DNA from: Enterovibrio norvegicus FF-33
GTDB lineage: Bacteria; Pseudomonadota; Gammaproteobacteria; Enterobacterales; Vibrionaceae
Direction: 5' to 3'
Assembly: GCF_000286835.2 (NCBI RefSeq)
Contig: NZ_AJYD02000022.1
Span: 1 to 40,391, forward strand
DNA: 40,391 nt
The notes beneath the pieces are model-generated. The model searched no databases. It saw nothing but the letters and a program-made list of their open reading frames with translations, and was not told the origin of the DNA. The position numbers and the translations under genes were made by a program. Below, piece by piece: positions 8,869-15,413 of the stretch; the stretch's first letter is position 1; each line of letters begins with the position of its first letter.

Positions 8869-10511
8869 GTTCTCTCCAACATATCCTGGTTGGCGGCGCC
8901 AGGCGGAACCAGCGGCCATACGTTCTCTTCCTCTGAGATAGCAACATGTAACAGATAGGCTGTGTCACTTGCTAGCATCGTCTGCAGTGCAGGGATGACT
9001 TCGTCTTTTCTGGTAATGGTTTTGCCTGGGATGTTAAAGGCGCTTGCGAGCCTGACAAAATCCGGGTTGTCAGACAGATTGGTCTCACTAAAGCGTTTGT
9101 CGAAAAACAGCTCTTGCCACTGACGAACCATCCCCAAACGCTGGTTATCCAGCAGGACCATTTTGACGGGTATATTACGCCGTTTTAGCGTGCCAAGCTC
9201 CTGAACGTTCATCATAAACGAACCATCTCCCGAAACTAACACAACCTCATCGTCTGGACGTGCCATTTTGGCGCCCATCGCCGCAGGTAAACCAAACCCC
9301 ATCGTGCCTAGCCCAGCTGAGGTGAGTAAGTTCTCCGGACGTCGTGGCTGAACGTGCTGCGCTACCCACATTTGGTGTTGGCCAACATCCGTGGCAACCA
9401 CGGTTGAGTCCGGCATCATGTCAGACAGTTGATTGAGCAGCAGTGGTGCATAAATCGCCTCACCTGGATGATCATAACGCCAACCGAAGTCGGTCATCAT
9501 CGTGCTAATTGTCGTTTGCCATTCTGATATGTCTGCGGGTTCGCCAAGCTGCGGTAACACCGTGTTGAGTTCACCGCGAAGGGCGACGTTAGCACGGCGC
9601 AGTTTATTAAACTCTGCCGCATCGATATCAATATGCACCACGGTTGCATTTGGCGCGAAGGTATCGAGCTTGCCTGTCACTCGGTCGTCAAAACGCGCAC
9701 CGATAACAATCAGTAAATCTGATTGCTGAACCGCAAGGTTGGCAGCTTTGGTGCCATGCATACCGAGCATACCTAAGTAGTACGGGTAATCTCGATGAAC
9801 CGATCCCAGCCCCTTCAAGGTGCAAGTGGCTGGGATTTGGCTGTGATTAAGAAATTGGCGCAAGGTGTCCGTAGCATGCGCCAGTTGTACGCCACCGCCG
9901 ACATACACGATAGGCTGTTTGCTGGCTGCTATCAGCGCATTGGCTTCTTGCAAAGACACGGCAGAGACGTCGGGTGCGAATGGCTTCTTGATTTGTGCCG
10001 TCGACATATTGTCAATTTGGCCGAGTTGCACATCTTTAGCGATATCCACCAGCACGGGACCTGGACGACCTTCTTTAGCAACAACAAAGGCTTCCGCCAA
10101 CGTTTTCGCAAGATCATTGGGGTCGGTAACCAGAAAACTGTGTTTGGTGCAAGCAAGTGACAAACCGAGAACATCAACTTCTTGGAAGGCGTCGGTACCG
10201 ATAAGAGGGCTAGCAACCTGACCTGTGATAGCAACAATCGGCACGGAGTCCATCATGGCATCGGCAAGGCCAGTGATCAGGTTCGTGGCGCCAGGGCCGG
10301 ATGTCGCAAGACACACCCCCACACCTCCAGTTGAACGGGCATAACCGATCGCAGCCATGGCGGCACCTTGTTCATGACGACAAAGCACGTGATCAAGACC
10401 GCCGTCATAAAGGGCATCGTAGACGGGCATGATTGCTCCACCCGGATAGCCGAAGAGGGTGGTGACACCTTGCTGACGCAAAGCGCTTACGACTAACTGT
10501 GCACCTGTCAT
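8865..10511 (-). CDS. ilvG: Acetolactate synthase II, large catalytic subunit
   Basis: IlvG is the thiamine-diphosphate and FAD enzyme that condenses two pyruvates, or pyruvate with 2-oxobutanoate, in the first common step of branched-chain synthesis. It has 548 aa, as in enteric IlvG. The N-terminal TPP-PYR domain contains [13 protein letters not shown] and the catalytic glutamate in [15 protein letters not shown]. The central FAD/Rossmann domain contains [12 protein letters not shown]. The C-terminal TPP-PP domain contains [12 protein letters not shown] and [14 protein letters not shown]. The reading frame is uninterrupted, unlike the frameshifted ilvG of E. coli K-12. AGAGGGGA precedes the start, and the attenuator lies 110 bp upstream. 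Confidence 0.97.
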   Translation of the reverse strand: MTGAQLVVSALRQQGVTTLFGYPGGAIMPVYDALYDGGLDHVLCRHEQGAAMAAIGYARSTGGVGVCLATSGPGATNLITGLADAMMDSVPIVAITGQVASPLIGTDAFQEVDVLGLSLACTKHSFLVTDPNDLAKTLAEAFVVAKEGRPGPVLVDIAKDVQLGQIDNMSTAQIKKPFAPDVSAVSLQEANALIAASKQPIVYVGGGVQLAHATDTLRQFLNHSQIPATCTLKGLGSVHRDYPYYLGMLGMHGTKAANLAVQQSDLLIVIGARFDDRVTGKLDTFAPNATVVHIDIDAAEFNKLRRANVALRGELNTVLPQLGEPADISEWQTTISTMMTDFGWRYDHPGEAIYAPLLLNQLSDMMPDSTVVATDVGQHQMWVAQHVQPRRPENLLTSAGLGTMGFGLPAAMGAKMARPDDEVVLVSGDGSFMMNVQELGTLKRRNIPVKMVLLDNQRLGMVRQWQELFFDKRFSETNLSDNPDFVRLASAFNIPGKTITRKDEVIPALQTMLASDTAYLLHVAISEEENVWPLVPPGAANQDMLERT

Positions 10512-10620
10512 AGCAATCCCCTCTGACGCTGAGTTTGGGAGATGCAGGCTTGCGCTGCTTTTTGATATGGTTTCATGCCGCTATTTCCTTACGCGTTATT
10601 ACAACCAGACTTCCAATGTT

Positions 10621-10653
10621 AAAAAAGCCCCCGAACCTTTCGATGCGGGGGCT
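10621..10653 (-). terminator. Transcription attenuator of the ilv operon
   Basis: On the minus strand the stem AGCCCCCG / CGGGGGCT with a 12-nt loop is followed by six T. It lies 19-51 bp after the leader-peptide stop and before ilvG. This is the terminator arm of a classical amino-acid attenuator. Confidence 0.93.
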
Positions 10654-10671
10654 GGTTGCGATGTTTGTGTG

Positions 10672-10758
10672 TTATTTTCTCGCCGTCGCAGCCCCTCGCG
10701 GTAGTACCACCACGATAATTGAAATAATAATGACTAGGGCGCGATTGAGTTGATTCAT
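10672..10758 (-). CDS. ilvL: ilv operon leader peptide (28 aa)
   Basis: This short frame encodes 28 residues rich in the operon's own end products, with the core LVIIISIIVVVL (all Ile, Val or Leu but one Ser), then PRGAA, as in the enteric IlvL peptide. It is followed after 18 bp by a strong terminator hairpin and then ilvG. Ribosome stalling at Ile/Val/Leu codons when charged tRNA is scarce would prevent the terminator forming and let the operon be read. A TTGACA hexamer at 10801-10806 on the minus strand is a possible -35 element, but I see no convincing -10 at standard spacing. Confidence 0.9.
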   Translation of the reverse strand: MNQLNRALVIIISIIVVVLPRGAATARK

Positions 10759-10970
10759 TTTGTGTTTTTTACCGTCATTTGTGTCGGTGATGTATGACTA
10801 TGTCAACGTTTGTTTGCATACATGTTGTCTGCTCCTAGTGGTATCACAGACGTCCGTCGCATGACAAGTAAAAACTGACCAGTTTTTTCATTTCTCGCAT
10901 CGTAATGCAGTAATACTATCTCTTTATGCACATAACCAATTGATAGTTAAATAGATAAATATTGAGCATT

Positions 10971-11633
10971 ATGAATCTTGCCATTATTCAAAGCCGAGCC
11001 TGTGTGGGTGTCGGCGCACCACAAGTCACTGTTGAAGTGCATATTAGTAACGGTTTACCAGCCTTTAACCTCGTTGGTTTGGCTGAAACCACGGTGAAAG
11101 AAGCCCGCGACCGTGTTCGTAGCGCCATTGTTAATTCAGGTTTTGAATTTCCCGCGAGGCGTATCACGGTGAACCTTGCGCCAGCAGATTTACCCAAAGA
11201 CGGTGGGCGATTCGACTTACCCATCGCGCTAGGGGTTTTGGCAGCTTCTGGGCAGATACCTATGACAACGCTCTCTAAGCACGAATTTGTGGGTGAATTG
11301 GCGCTTTCAGGGCAACTGCGTGCGGTAAAAGGCACTTTACCTGCCGCGGTTGTTTGTCGGGAAATGGGAAGAAGCTTAGTTGTACCGGATGATAACGGTG
11401 GGCAGGTTGCTTTGGTGGGGCGTGATATCCATTTATCTGCGCCCGATCTAAACACCGTGTGTCGTCATCTTAGCGGGCAAGGCCGCTTGATGCTCAAAGA
11501 GCCTGATGATATGGAAGTTGTGCCCCAGGATAATCATCGCTGTTTGCAGGACATTATTGGTCAGCAACAAGGAAAGCGCGCACTGGAGATCTCAGCGGCA
11601 GGTTCCCACAACCTTCTTACCTATAGGTACTAA
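10971..11633 (+). pseudogene. comM: comM, 5' part (interrupted by a mobile element)
   Basis: ComM (YifB) is a hexameric AAA+ helicase that promotes branch migration during natural transformation. This part encodes the first 216 native residues, starting MNLAIIQSRA: the N-terminal S5/Lon-C-like domain (VEVHISNGLPAFNLVGLAE, ETTVKEARDRVRSAI, INLAPADLPK-like) up to DIIGQQQGKRALEISAAGSHNLL. The frame then runs into the element, adds TYRY and stops. The break falls just before Walker A, so the product has no ATPase site. A TTG three codons upstream (10962) is also open, but the ATG fits the family start. The rest of the gene is at 17012-17890. Confidence 0.95.
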
Positions 11634-11639
11634 TAGACC
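11616..11639. other. attL: left junction and attP half-arm
   Basis: The core CTT (11616-11618) is followed by a 21-bp element arm: ACCTATAGGT (itself a palindrome, 11619-11628), then ACTAATAGACC. The outer AATAGACC (11632-11639) is the perfect reverse complement of GGTCTATT (16988-16995) at the right end, at the same distance from the core. A second ACCTATA copy is at 11637-11643. Confidence 0.75.
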
Positions 11640-11902
11640 TATAAATAAAAAATTAGCCTCTACTATGTTGGTAGTCATTGGGAAAATAGAGGTTGAGACT
11701 AGCCTAAGCGCTATTAACTAGCTGGAAGAGTTAATATGCCCATAGCTTTAAGTCTTTGATTTATCGAAAGTGATGTCAGGTTTTTTGGCTACATTGTCAA
11801 TTATGAGTCAATAATGTATTGATTTTCGAGCATAGTTAACTTAAAGTTAAATCAGACCAATTAGGGTCACGCGTCGTCAGGTACGGCGGGACTTAAGCCA
11901 CT
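11640..11902. other. Left-end non-coding segment of the element
   Basis: I see no credible protein frame. It contains a CCTCTA / TAGAGG inverted repeat (11657-11662 and 11687-11692) and AT-rich DNA. A small RNA ending at the plus-strand hairpin 11895-11914 is possible but unsupported by a promoter. Confidence 0.35.
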
Positions 11903-11917
11903 TTATGTGGCTTTTTG
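11895..11917 (+). terminator. Plus-strand terminator overlapping the 3' end of the DUF3800 gene
   Basis: AAGCCAC-TTTAT-GTGGCTT is followed by TTTGTC on the plus strand. The hairpin includes the stop codon of the convergent minus-strand gene; on the minus strand no T run follows. It would stop read-through from truncated comM into the element. Confidence 0.6.
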
Positions 11918-12745
11918 TCTTTCTGGGGGGAAGCAATAGTACTTAACTCCCATGGACGATATGTCTTCGACAACACAATCTACGACCTTCTTGTTCTGCA
12001 TTAACAGCTTATATGGGGGATATTCTGGATTGTACCCTGCCTTAATTAAGGGATAGAGAACGAGATCGGCTATCTGCATGAGCCTACTATCTTTAGTTTG
12101 AAATTTTACTTTTTTGCTTACAATGGCACTTATCTCATCACCTCCTATTGGTGAGTATGTCGAACTCCTACCTACATCAAACTCCATTCCTTGAGTTAGC
12201 AAGTTATCGTGATAGTTCTGAATCTTCCTATCTTCTTTTGGCCCTGTTTTTTCAACATAAACAATTAGCTTTCGCCCTCCAACGGAACGAACAAATTTAA
12301 CTGCTCTCTCAATTAATATTTGATAGGCACTTCGACATAGACCCCATTTATCTTGATATACACCATCATAGCGAAGACGATAAGCCTGTCGATCAACTAC
12401 ACAGGCATGTGCAATGATTGGTAATTCACAAATGAATGAGTTTAGAGCATCAATAAATGCTGCTTCCCTGTTTTGGTCTTTAAGCACATCAAAGTGCTTT
12501 TTCTTGCATCTGATTTTTGTTGAATGTAAATGATGCTTAAAAGTTCCTTCAGGACATTCAAACCCTTGGCTAACCATCAGTGCTTTGTGGAGTTCTTTTA
12601 CACGCTCCACCTCCTTCTCCTGAATCAAGAAACCACCCAACGCAAATGCATCAAGGCCATCTCTTCTTTGCGGTTCAATCCTATCTGGACAGGGAGACCC
12701 ACTATCATCAATGAATAAAAAATAAGTCTCAGGTGCGGCTTTCAT
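11903..12745 (-). CDS. DUF3800-domain protein, element cargo
   Basis: This 280-aa soluble protein has the two ends typical of the DUF3800 family: an N-terminal beta strand with acidic residues, YFLFIDDSGSP (residues 8-18), and a C-terminal motif, RLMQIADLVLYPL. Between them lie a second strand-like stretch, RKLIVYVEKTG, and a basic patch, KIRCKKKH. The conserved acidic residues suggest a metal-dependent, RNase H-like fold, but no function is established and I do not assign one. The start is the ATG preceded by AAGGAC; 21 upstream in-frame residues are rejected. It is transcribed away from the resolvase operon, across a 358-bp intergenic region. The family is frequent in mobile DNA. Confidence 0.8.
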   Translation of the reverse strand: MKAAPETYFLFIDDSGSPCPDRIEPQRRDGLDAFALGGFLIQEKEVERVKELHKALMVSQGFECPEGTFKHHLHSTKIRCKKKHFDVLKDQNREAAFIDALNSFICELPIIAHACVVDRQAYRLRYDGVYQDKWGLCRSAYQILIERAVKFVRSVGGRKLIVYVEKTGPKEDRKIQNYHDNLLTQGMEFDVGRSSTYSPIGGDEISAIVSKKVKFQTKDSRLMQIADLVLYPLIKAGYNPEYPPYKLLMQNKKVVDCVVEDISSMGVKYYCFPPERQKAT

Positions 12746-13103
12746 GGTTAGTCCTTGTTCTTTTTGTCTCAAATATATTACTAAACACTTCAGCTCTCGT
12801 AAACACACTACAAGTCACTTTGTGGGTATTTCTGTGTGTATGTGTAGTATAACTGATAGTTATGCACAGAAATTTCCATTTTCCCTGTGTTTGTTGTGAT
12901 ATGGTCGACTTTTTTTAGACTTCTGTGGATAAGATTATTTTTCCACTTCTGTTAATAGCGAATCTAGATCGATGTACTTGTGCTGGTTAGGTATACCCAA
13001 ACGAGCACACCCAAAAACCACCAATGCCGTACCCGTAAGACTTGCTTTATAATTATGACCACATTATTATTTGCAGCATCTTAGACCTTTACGGGTACAC
13101 ATA
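12746..13103. promoter_or_regulatory. Divergent control region of the element, with DnaA-box-like nonamers
   Basis: This is the longest non-coding stretch of the element, between divergent genes. It contains TTATGCACA (12860-12868) and TGTGGATAA (12924-12932, the reverse complement of TTATCCACA). Both fit the DnaA-box consensus TTATNCACA and lie on opposite strands 55 bp apart, next to a seven-T tract. Further right, perfect inverted repeats GTACCCGTAA / TTACGGGTAC flank a candidate promoter. It may act as a control region, a resolution site or an origin-like site. Confidence 0.5.
13029..13098 (+). promoter_or_regulatory. Resolvase promoter bracketed by a perfect 10-bp inverted repeat
   Basis: GTACCCGTAA (13029-13038) and TTACGGGTAC (13089-13098) are exact reverse complements 50 bp apart. 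Between them lie TTGCTT and TATTAT separated by 17 bp, a plausible promoter. The right arm ends 5 bp before the resolvase ATG, over the ribosome-binding region. Binding of the resolvase or the ParB-like protein here would give autoregulation; which protein binds is unknown. Confidence 0.5.
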
Positions 13104-13658
13104 ATGGCTCACATTGCCTACCTACGTGTTTCTACAGCGGAACAGAACACAGACCGCCAGCTAGCAGATACGGGACTGTCTTTTGATAAGACGTTCATTG
13201 ATAAATGCAGTGGTGGAACTGTTACAAGACCAGCCCTAGAAGACCTCAAAACATACATTAGAGAAGGCGATTGTGTTCATGTTCATAGCATTGACCGTTT
13301 AGCTCGTAATCTTGTTGATCTGAAAGAGTTGGTTAGCGGCTGGAACAATCAAGGTGTGAACGTCAGGTTTCACAAAGAGAGCCTTTCGTTTAATGCTGGT
13401 GGGTCAGACCCAATGTCTGAGCTAATGCTGAATATGCTTGGAGCAGTTGCTCAGTTTGAGTTGTCCATGATTCAAGAGAGACGACAGGAAGGCATTGTGA
13501 AAGCTAAAGCCGCTGGTAAATACAAAGGACGACCAACAAATCAGAACAACCACCAGCAAATCAAACAACTTAGAGCAGACGGAGTGTCATTAAGGAAGAT
13601 TGCCTCTGAAGTGGGAGTGTCCCTCTCAACGGTGCAGCGTGCTCTTGCTGCTGAATAG
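13104..13658 (+). CDS. Small serine recombinase (resolvase/invertase family)
   Basis: This 184-aa protein has the size of Tn3-type resolvases. The catalytic domain has Ser10 in AYLRVSTAEQ, the conserved arginine motif SIDRLARN (about residues 73-80), and the E-helix region ELMLNMLGAVAQFELSMIQERR. A C-terminal DNA-binding domain has GRPTNQNNHQQIKQLRADG and the HTH SLRKIASEVGVSLSTVQRAL. It probably resolves multimers or cointegrates, or acts as an invertase; the element has a separate large recombinase for integration. The start MAHIAYLRVST is chosen over an upstream in-frame TTG. Only a weak ribosome site is visible, overlapped by an inverted-repeat arm. It is followed after 7 bp by the ParB-domain gene, probably co-transcribed. 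Confidence 0.92.
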   Translation: MAHIAYLRVSTAEQNTDRQLADTGLSFDKTFIDKCSGGTVTRPALEDLKTYIREGDCVHVHSIDRLARNLVDLKELVSGWNNQGVNVRFHKESLSFNAGGSDPMSELMLNMLGAVAQFELSMIQERRQEGIVKAKAAGKYKGRPTNQNNHQQIKQLRADGVSLRKIASEVGVSLSTVQRALAAE

Positions 13659-13665
13659 GTAATGA

Positions 13666-14625
13666 ATGAAACAGTACATTGAAGACAGCTATTTTAGCTA
13701 TTTAGACCCTAGAGCGTTAACCCTTGACCCAGCAATGCAAGCTAGGGACACAACGCTCATTAGGGATAAGAGACTGAGAGCAGCCCAAGAGATTAAGCAA
13801 GCAGCTCAGGATGAAGCAATCCTAGAAGGCCTTCGTAATGGCGTAGGAATAAAACAGCCAATTACTGTATTTGAGGTAGATGATAAAAAGTATGTTGTTG
13901 ATGGTTTCCATCGAACAGGTGCTTGCCTCGCTTACTTCAAAGAAGAACCTGAATCTGACCTAATGATTCGCTCTCGCATTATCCGCAATAGGACGTATCA
14001 AGAGGCTTTTGAAGCCGCACAACAAATGAATCAAGACCATGGTGTAGGTGTTACACCTGAAGAACAGGGACAATCAAAGTTTCGCGCCTTGGTAGTGGCT
14101 AACAGGTTTGAGTTATCTGTTTCTGAAATTGTAAAAGAGCTAGGCTGTAGTCGTGGTCAAGCAAACCATGTATCACGAGCACTTAAAGCTTGTAACAAGG
14201 CTATCAAAGGGAAAGTAGTAGCTGACTTCTCAAAGCTGACAGATTTCATAGAGCATCTTCAATTCGGTCTTGAATCAAACTACTACCTCCCTAGAAGCAT
14301 TTGGGATACCCATGGTTTTCCTAAAGTGAGAAGGCTGTCAGATGCTGTTACTGGCAAGGATTTCACACCAAGGGATATGGATAACGAGGAATGGCAAAAA
14401 CACCAAATTAACAGCGTTGAGGAGCGAATTAACAGGCTACTTAAAGATTACGATGAGGATTTCTTTAGGGAGGGCTTGAGAAAGGCTGTTATTGGTAGCG
14501 GTCTTGGTATTTCTGTTTCTAAGCGAAGTAAGTGGCTAGAGCAAGCTGGTTCAGTTGAGGCTGATGAAGTCCCTGAAGACTGGGATCGCACTAAGGTAGA
14601 TATAATTGAAGATGATGAATTCTAA
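13666..14625 (+). CDS. ParB/sulfiredoxin-fold N-terminal domain protein, no ParA partner
   Basis: In this 319-aa protein, residues about 15-95 look like a ParB N-terminal domain: a promoter-proximal RALTLDPAMQARD strand, then PITVFEVDDKKYVVDGFHRTGA. The last resembles ParB box II, with GFHRTGA in place of the usual GERRxRA. A helix-turn-helix follows at about 147-172 (FELSVSEIVKELGCSRGQ). The C-terminal half is unlike known families and ends in an acidic tail (DIIEDDEF). Classical ParB works with ParA at parS; no ParA is encoded here, so a DNA-binding regulator or a ParA-independent maintenance role is more likely. GTGTACAC palindromes lie directly downstream. Confidence 0.75.
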   Translation: MKQYIEDSYFSYLDPRALTLDPAMQARDTTLIRDKRLRAAQEIKQAAQDEAILEGLRNGVGIKQPITVFEVDDKKYVVDGFHRTGACLAYFKEEPESDLMIRSRIIRNRTYQEAFEAAQQMNQDHGVGVTPEEQGQSKFRALVVANRFELSVSEIVKELGCSRGQANHVSRALKACNKAIKGKVVADFSKLTDFIEHLQFGLESNYYLPRSIWDTHGFPKVRRLSDAVTGKDFTPRDMDNEEWQKHQINSVEERINRLLKDYDEDFFREGLRKAVIGSGLGISVSKRSKWLEQAGSVEADEVPEDWDRTKVDIIEDDEF

Positions 14626-14637
14626 GCTGTAACGTTT

Positions 14638-14730
14638 GTGAACCTGTGGGTGTCCTACAAGAACCTCATGGGTTCACTGTTTGCTCAGGGTGTACACATG
14701 TGTACAGTGGGAGAACTCAAAGGTGTACAC
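14638..14730. repeat. Palindrome cluster downstream of the ParB-domain gene (possible parS-like site)
   Basis: A perfect 16-bp palindrome TGTACACATGTGTACA lies at 14691-14706 and another GTGTACAC at 14723-14730, so the 8-mer motif occurs about three times in 40 bp. Just upstream, GTGAACC (14638-14644) and GGTTCAC (14671-14677) form a longer dyad. Iterated palindromes beside a gene with a ParB domain and HTH suggest binding sites for its product; this is inference. Confidence 0.55.
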
Positions 14731-14900
14731 AACAGTGTAGCGATAAGAGGCTGAGAGTCCTTCTCTGTGAGACCTATTAGTCATTGATGTTGTCAGGATG
14801 ATTATTAGACGCTAGTCACTAAAAAGTAGCGAGAAAATAAAATACGTTTTGTGTATAAGTCACCAGACGATGCAATCGAGATGTTTATCTAGAGGCCTAC
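14731..14900. other. Non-coding segment between palindrome cluster and exported protein gene
   Basis: I see no credible gene. The segment is AT-rich and ends in a C run just before the stop of the minus-strand gene. No clear terminator is visible for either flanking gene. Confidence 0.4.
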
Positions 14901-15317
14901 CTACTCCCCCCCATTCAAGGGGGTAACAACACCGCTGTTTCCTGTTTTAATGGTCTCTTGGAGGGGGGCAATACTAATATCAACGTCAATACCAGCATGC
15001 TCTACAGCTAGTCTTAAGCGATTGAGATACCTGACTTCAGTCCTAGTATCGAGTATTAGAACAATGCCAGCTCTTTTCCCTGTCTGTGCGCTGTAATAAA
15101 CAGACTGCCCTAGTGCTTCAGCCCATTTCCTTCCGAAATCAAACTCTATTGCGTGTGTCTCAGTCAAACAGTCAATACGAGTTCGGTCAGGTAATACGTA
15201 TTCGACTTTCCCCATACAGTAGCGATTTACATAATCAGCTTCTTTCCAGTCTGCATGCGAAATCGAAGGTATAGCTAACAATAAAAAACACACTACTTCA
15301 GGTCGAGTAATAAGCAT
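14901..15317 (-). CDS. Small exported protein with PD-(D/E)XK-like residues, function unknown
   Basis: This 138-aa protein begins with a probable signal peptide: a hydrophobic VVCFLLLAIPSIS core with cleavage likely after SHA, near residue 22. The mature part has a short conserved-looking core: RIDCLTETHAIEFD, then KWAEALGQSVYYS, then KRAGIVLIL. Asp49, Glu58, Asp60 and Lys64, with the Gln and Tyr of the next helix, resemble the active-site arrangement of PD-(D/E)XK nucleases. I do not recognise a characterised homologue. The combination of export and a nuclease-like core is odd. The ribosome site is weak. It lies downstream of the integrase gene on the same strand. Confidence 0.7.
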   Translation of the reverse strand: MLITRPEVVCFLLLAIPSISHADWKEADYVNRYCMGKVEYVLPDRTRIDCLTETHAIEFDFGRKWAEALGQSVYYSAQTGKRAGIVLILDTRTEVRYLNRLRLAVEHAGIDVDISIAPLQETIKTGNSGVVTPLNGGE

Positions 15318-15413
15318 GGCATCAGTTTGAAAGGATGATAGTCACAAATGGATACCACAATAGATTATTAAAAAATAAGGCTACCAAACTTTTTAGAGAG
15401 GCAGCCCTCGAAA

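Noticed and set aside
9795-10221. Plus-strand frames of 118-121 codons
   Set aside because: Shadows of ilvG on the opposite strand; composition is explained by ilvG codon structure.
13666-14625. Full ParAB partition system
   Set aside because: No ParA-type ATPase is encoded in the element, and box II differs from classical ParB.
14681-14740. Rho-independent terminator after the ParB-domain gene
   Set aside because: The palindromes have no T run on either strand and the main one has no loop, which fits a protein-binding site better.
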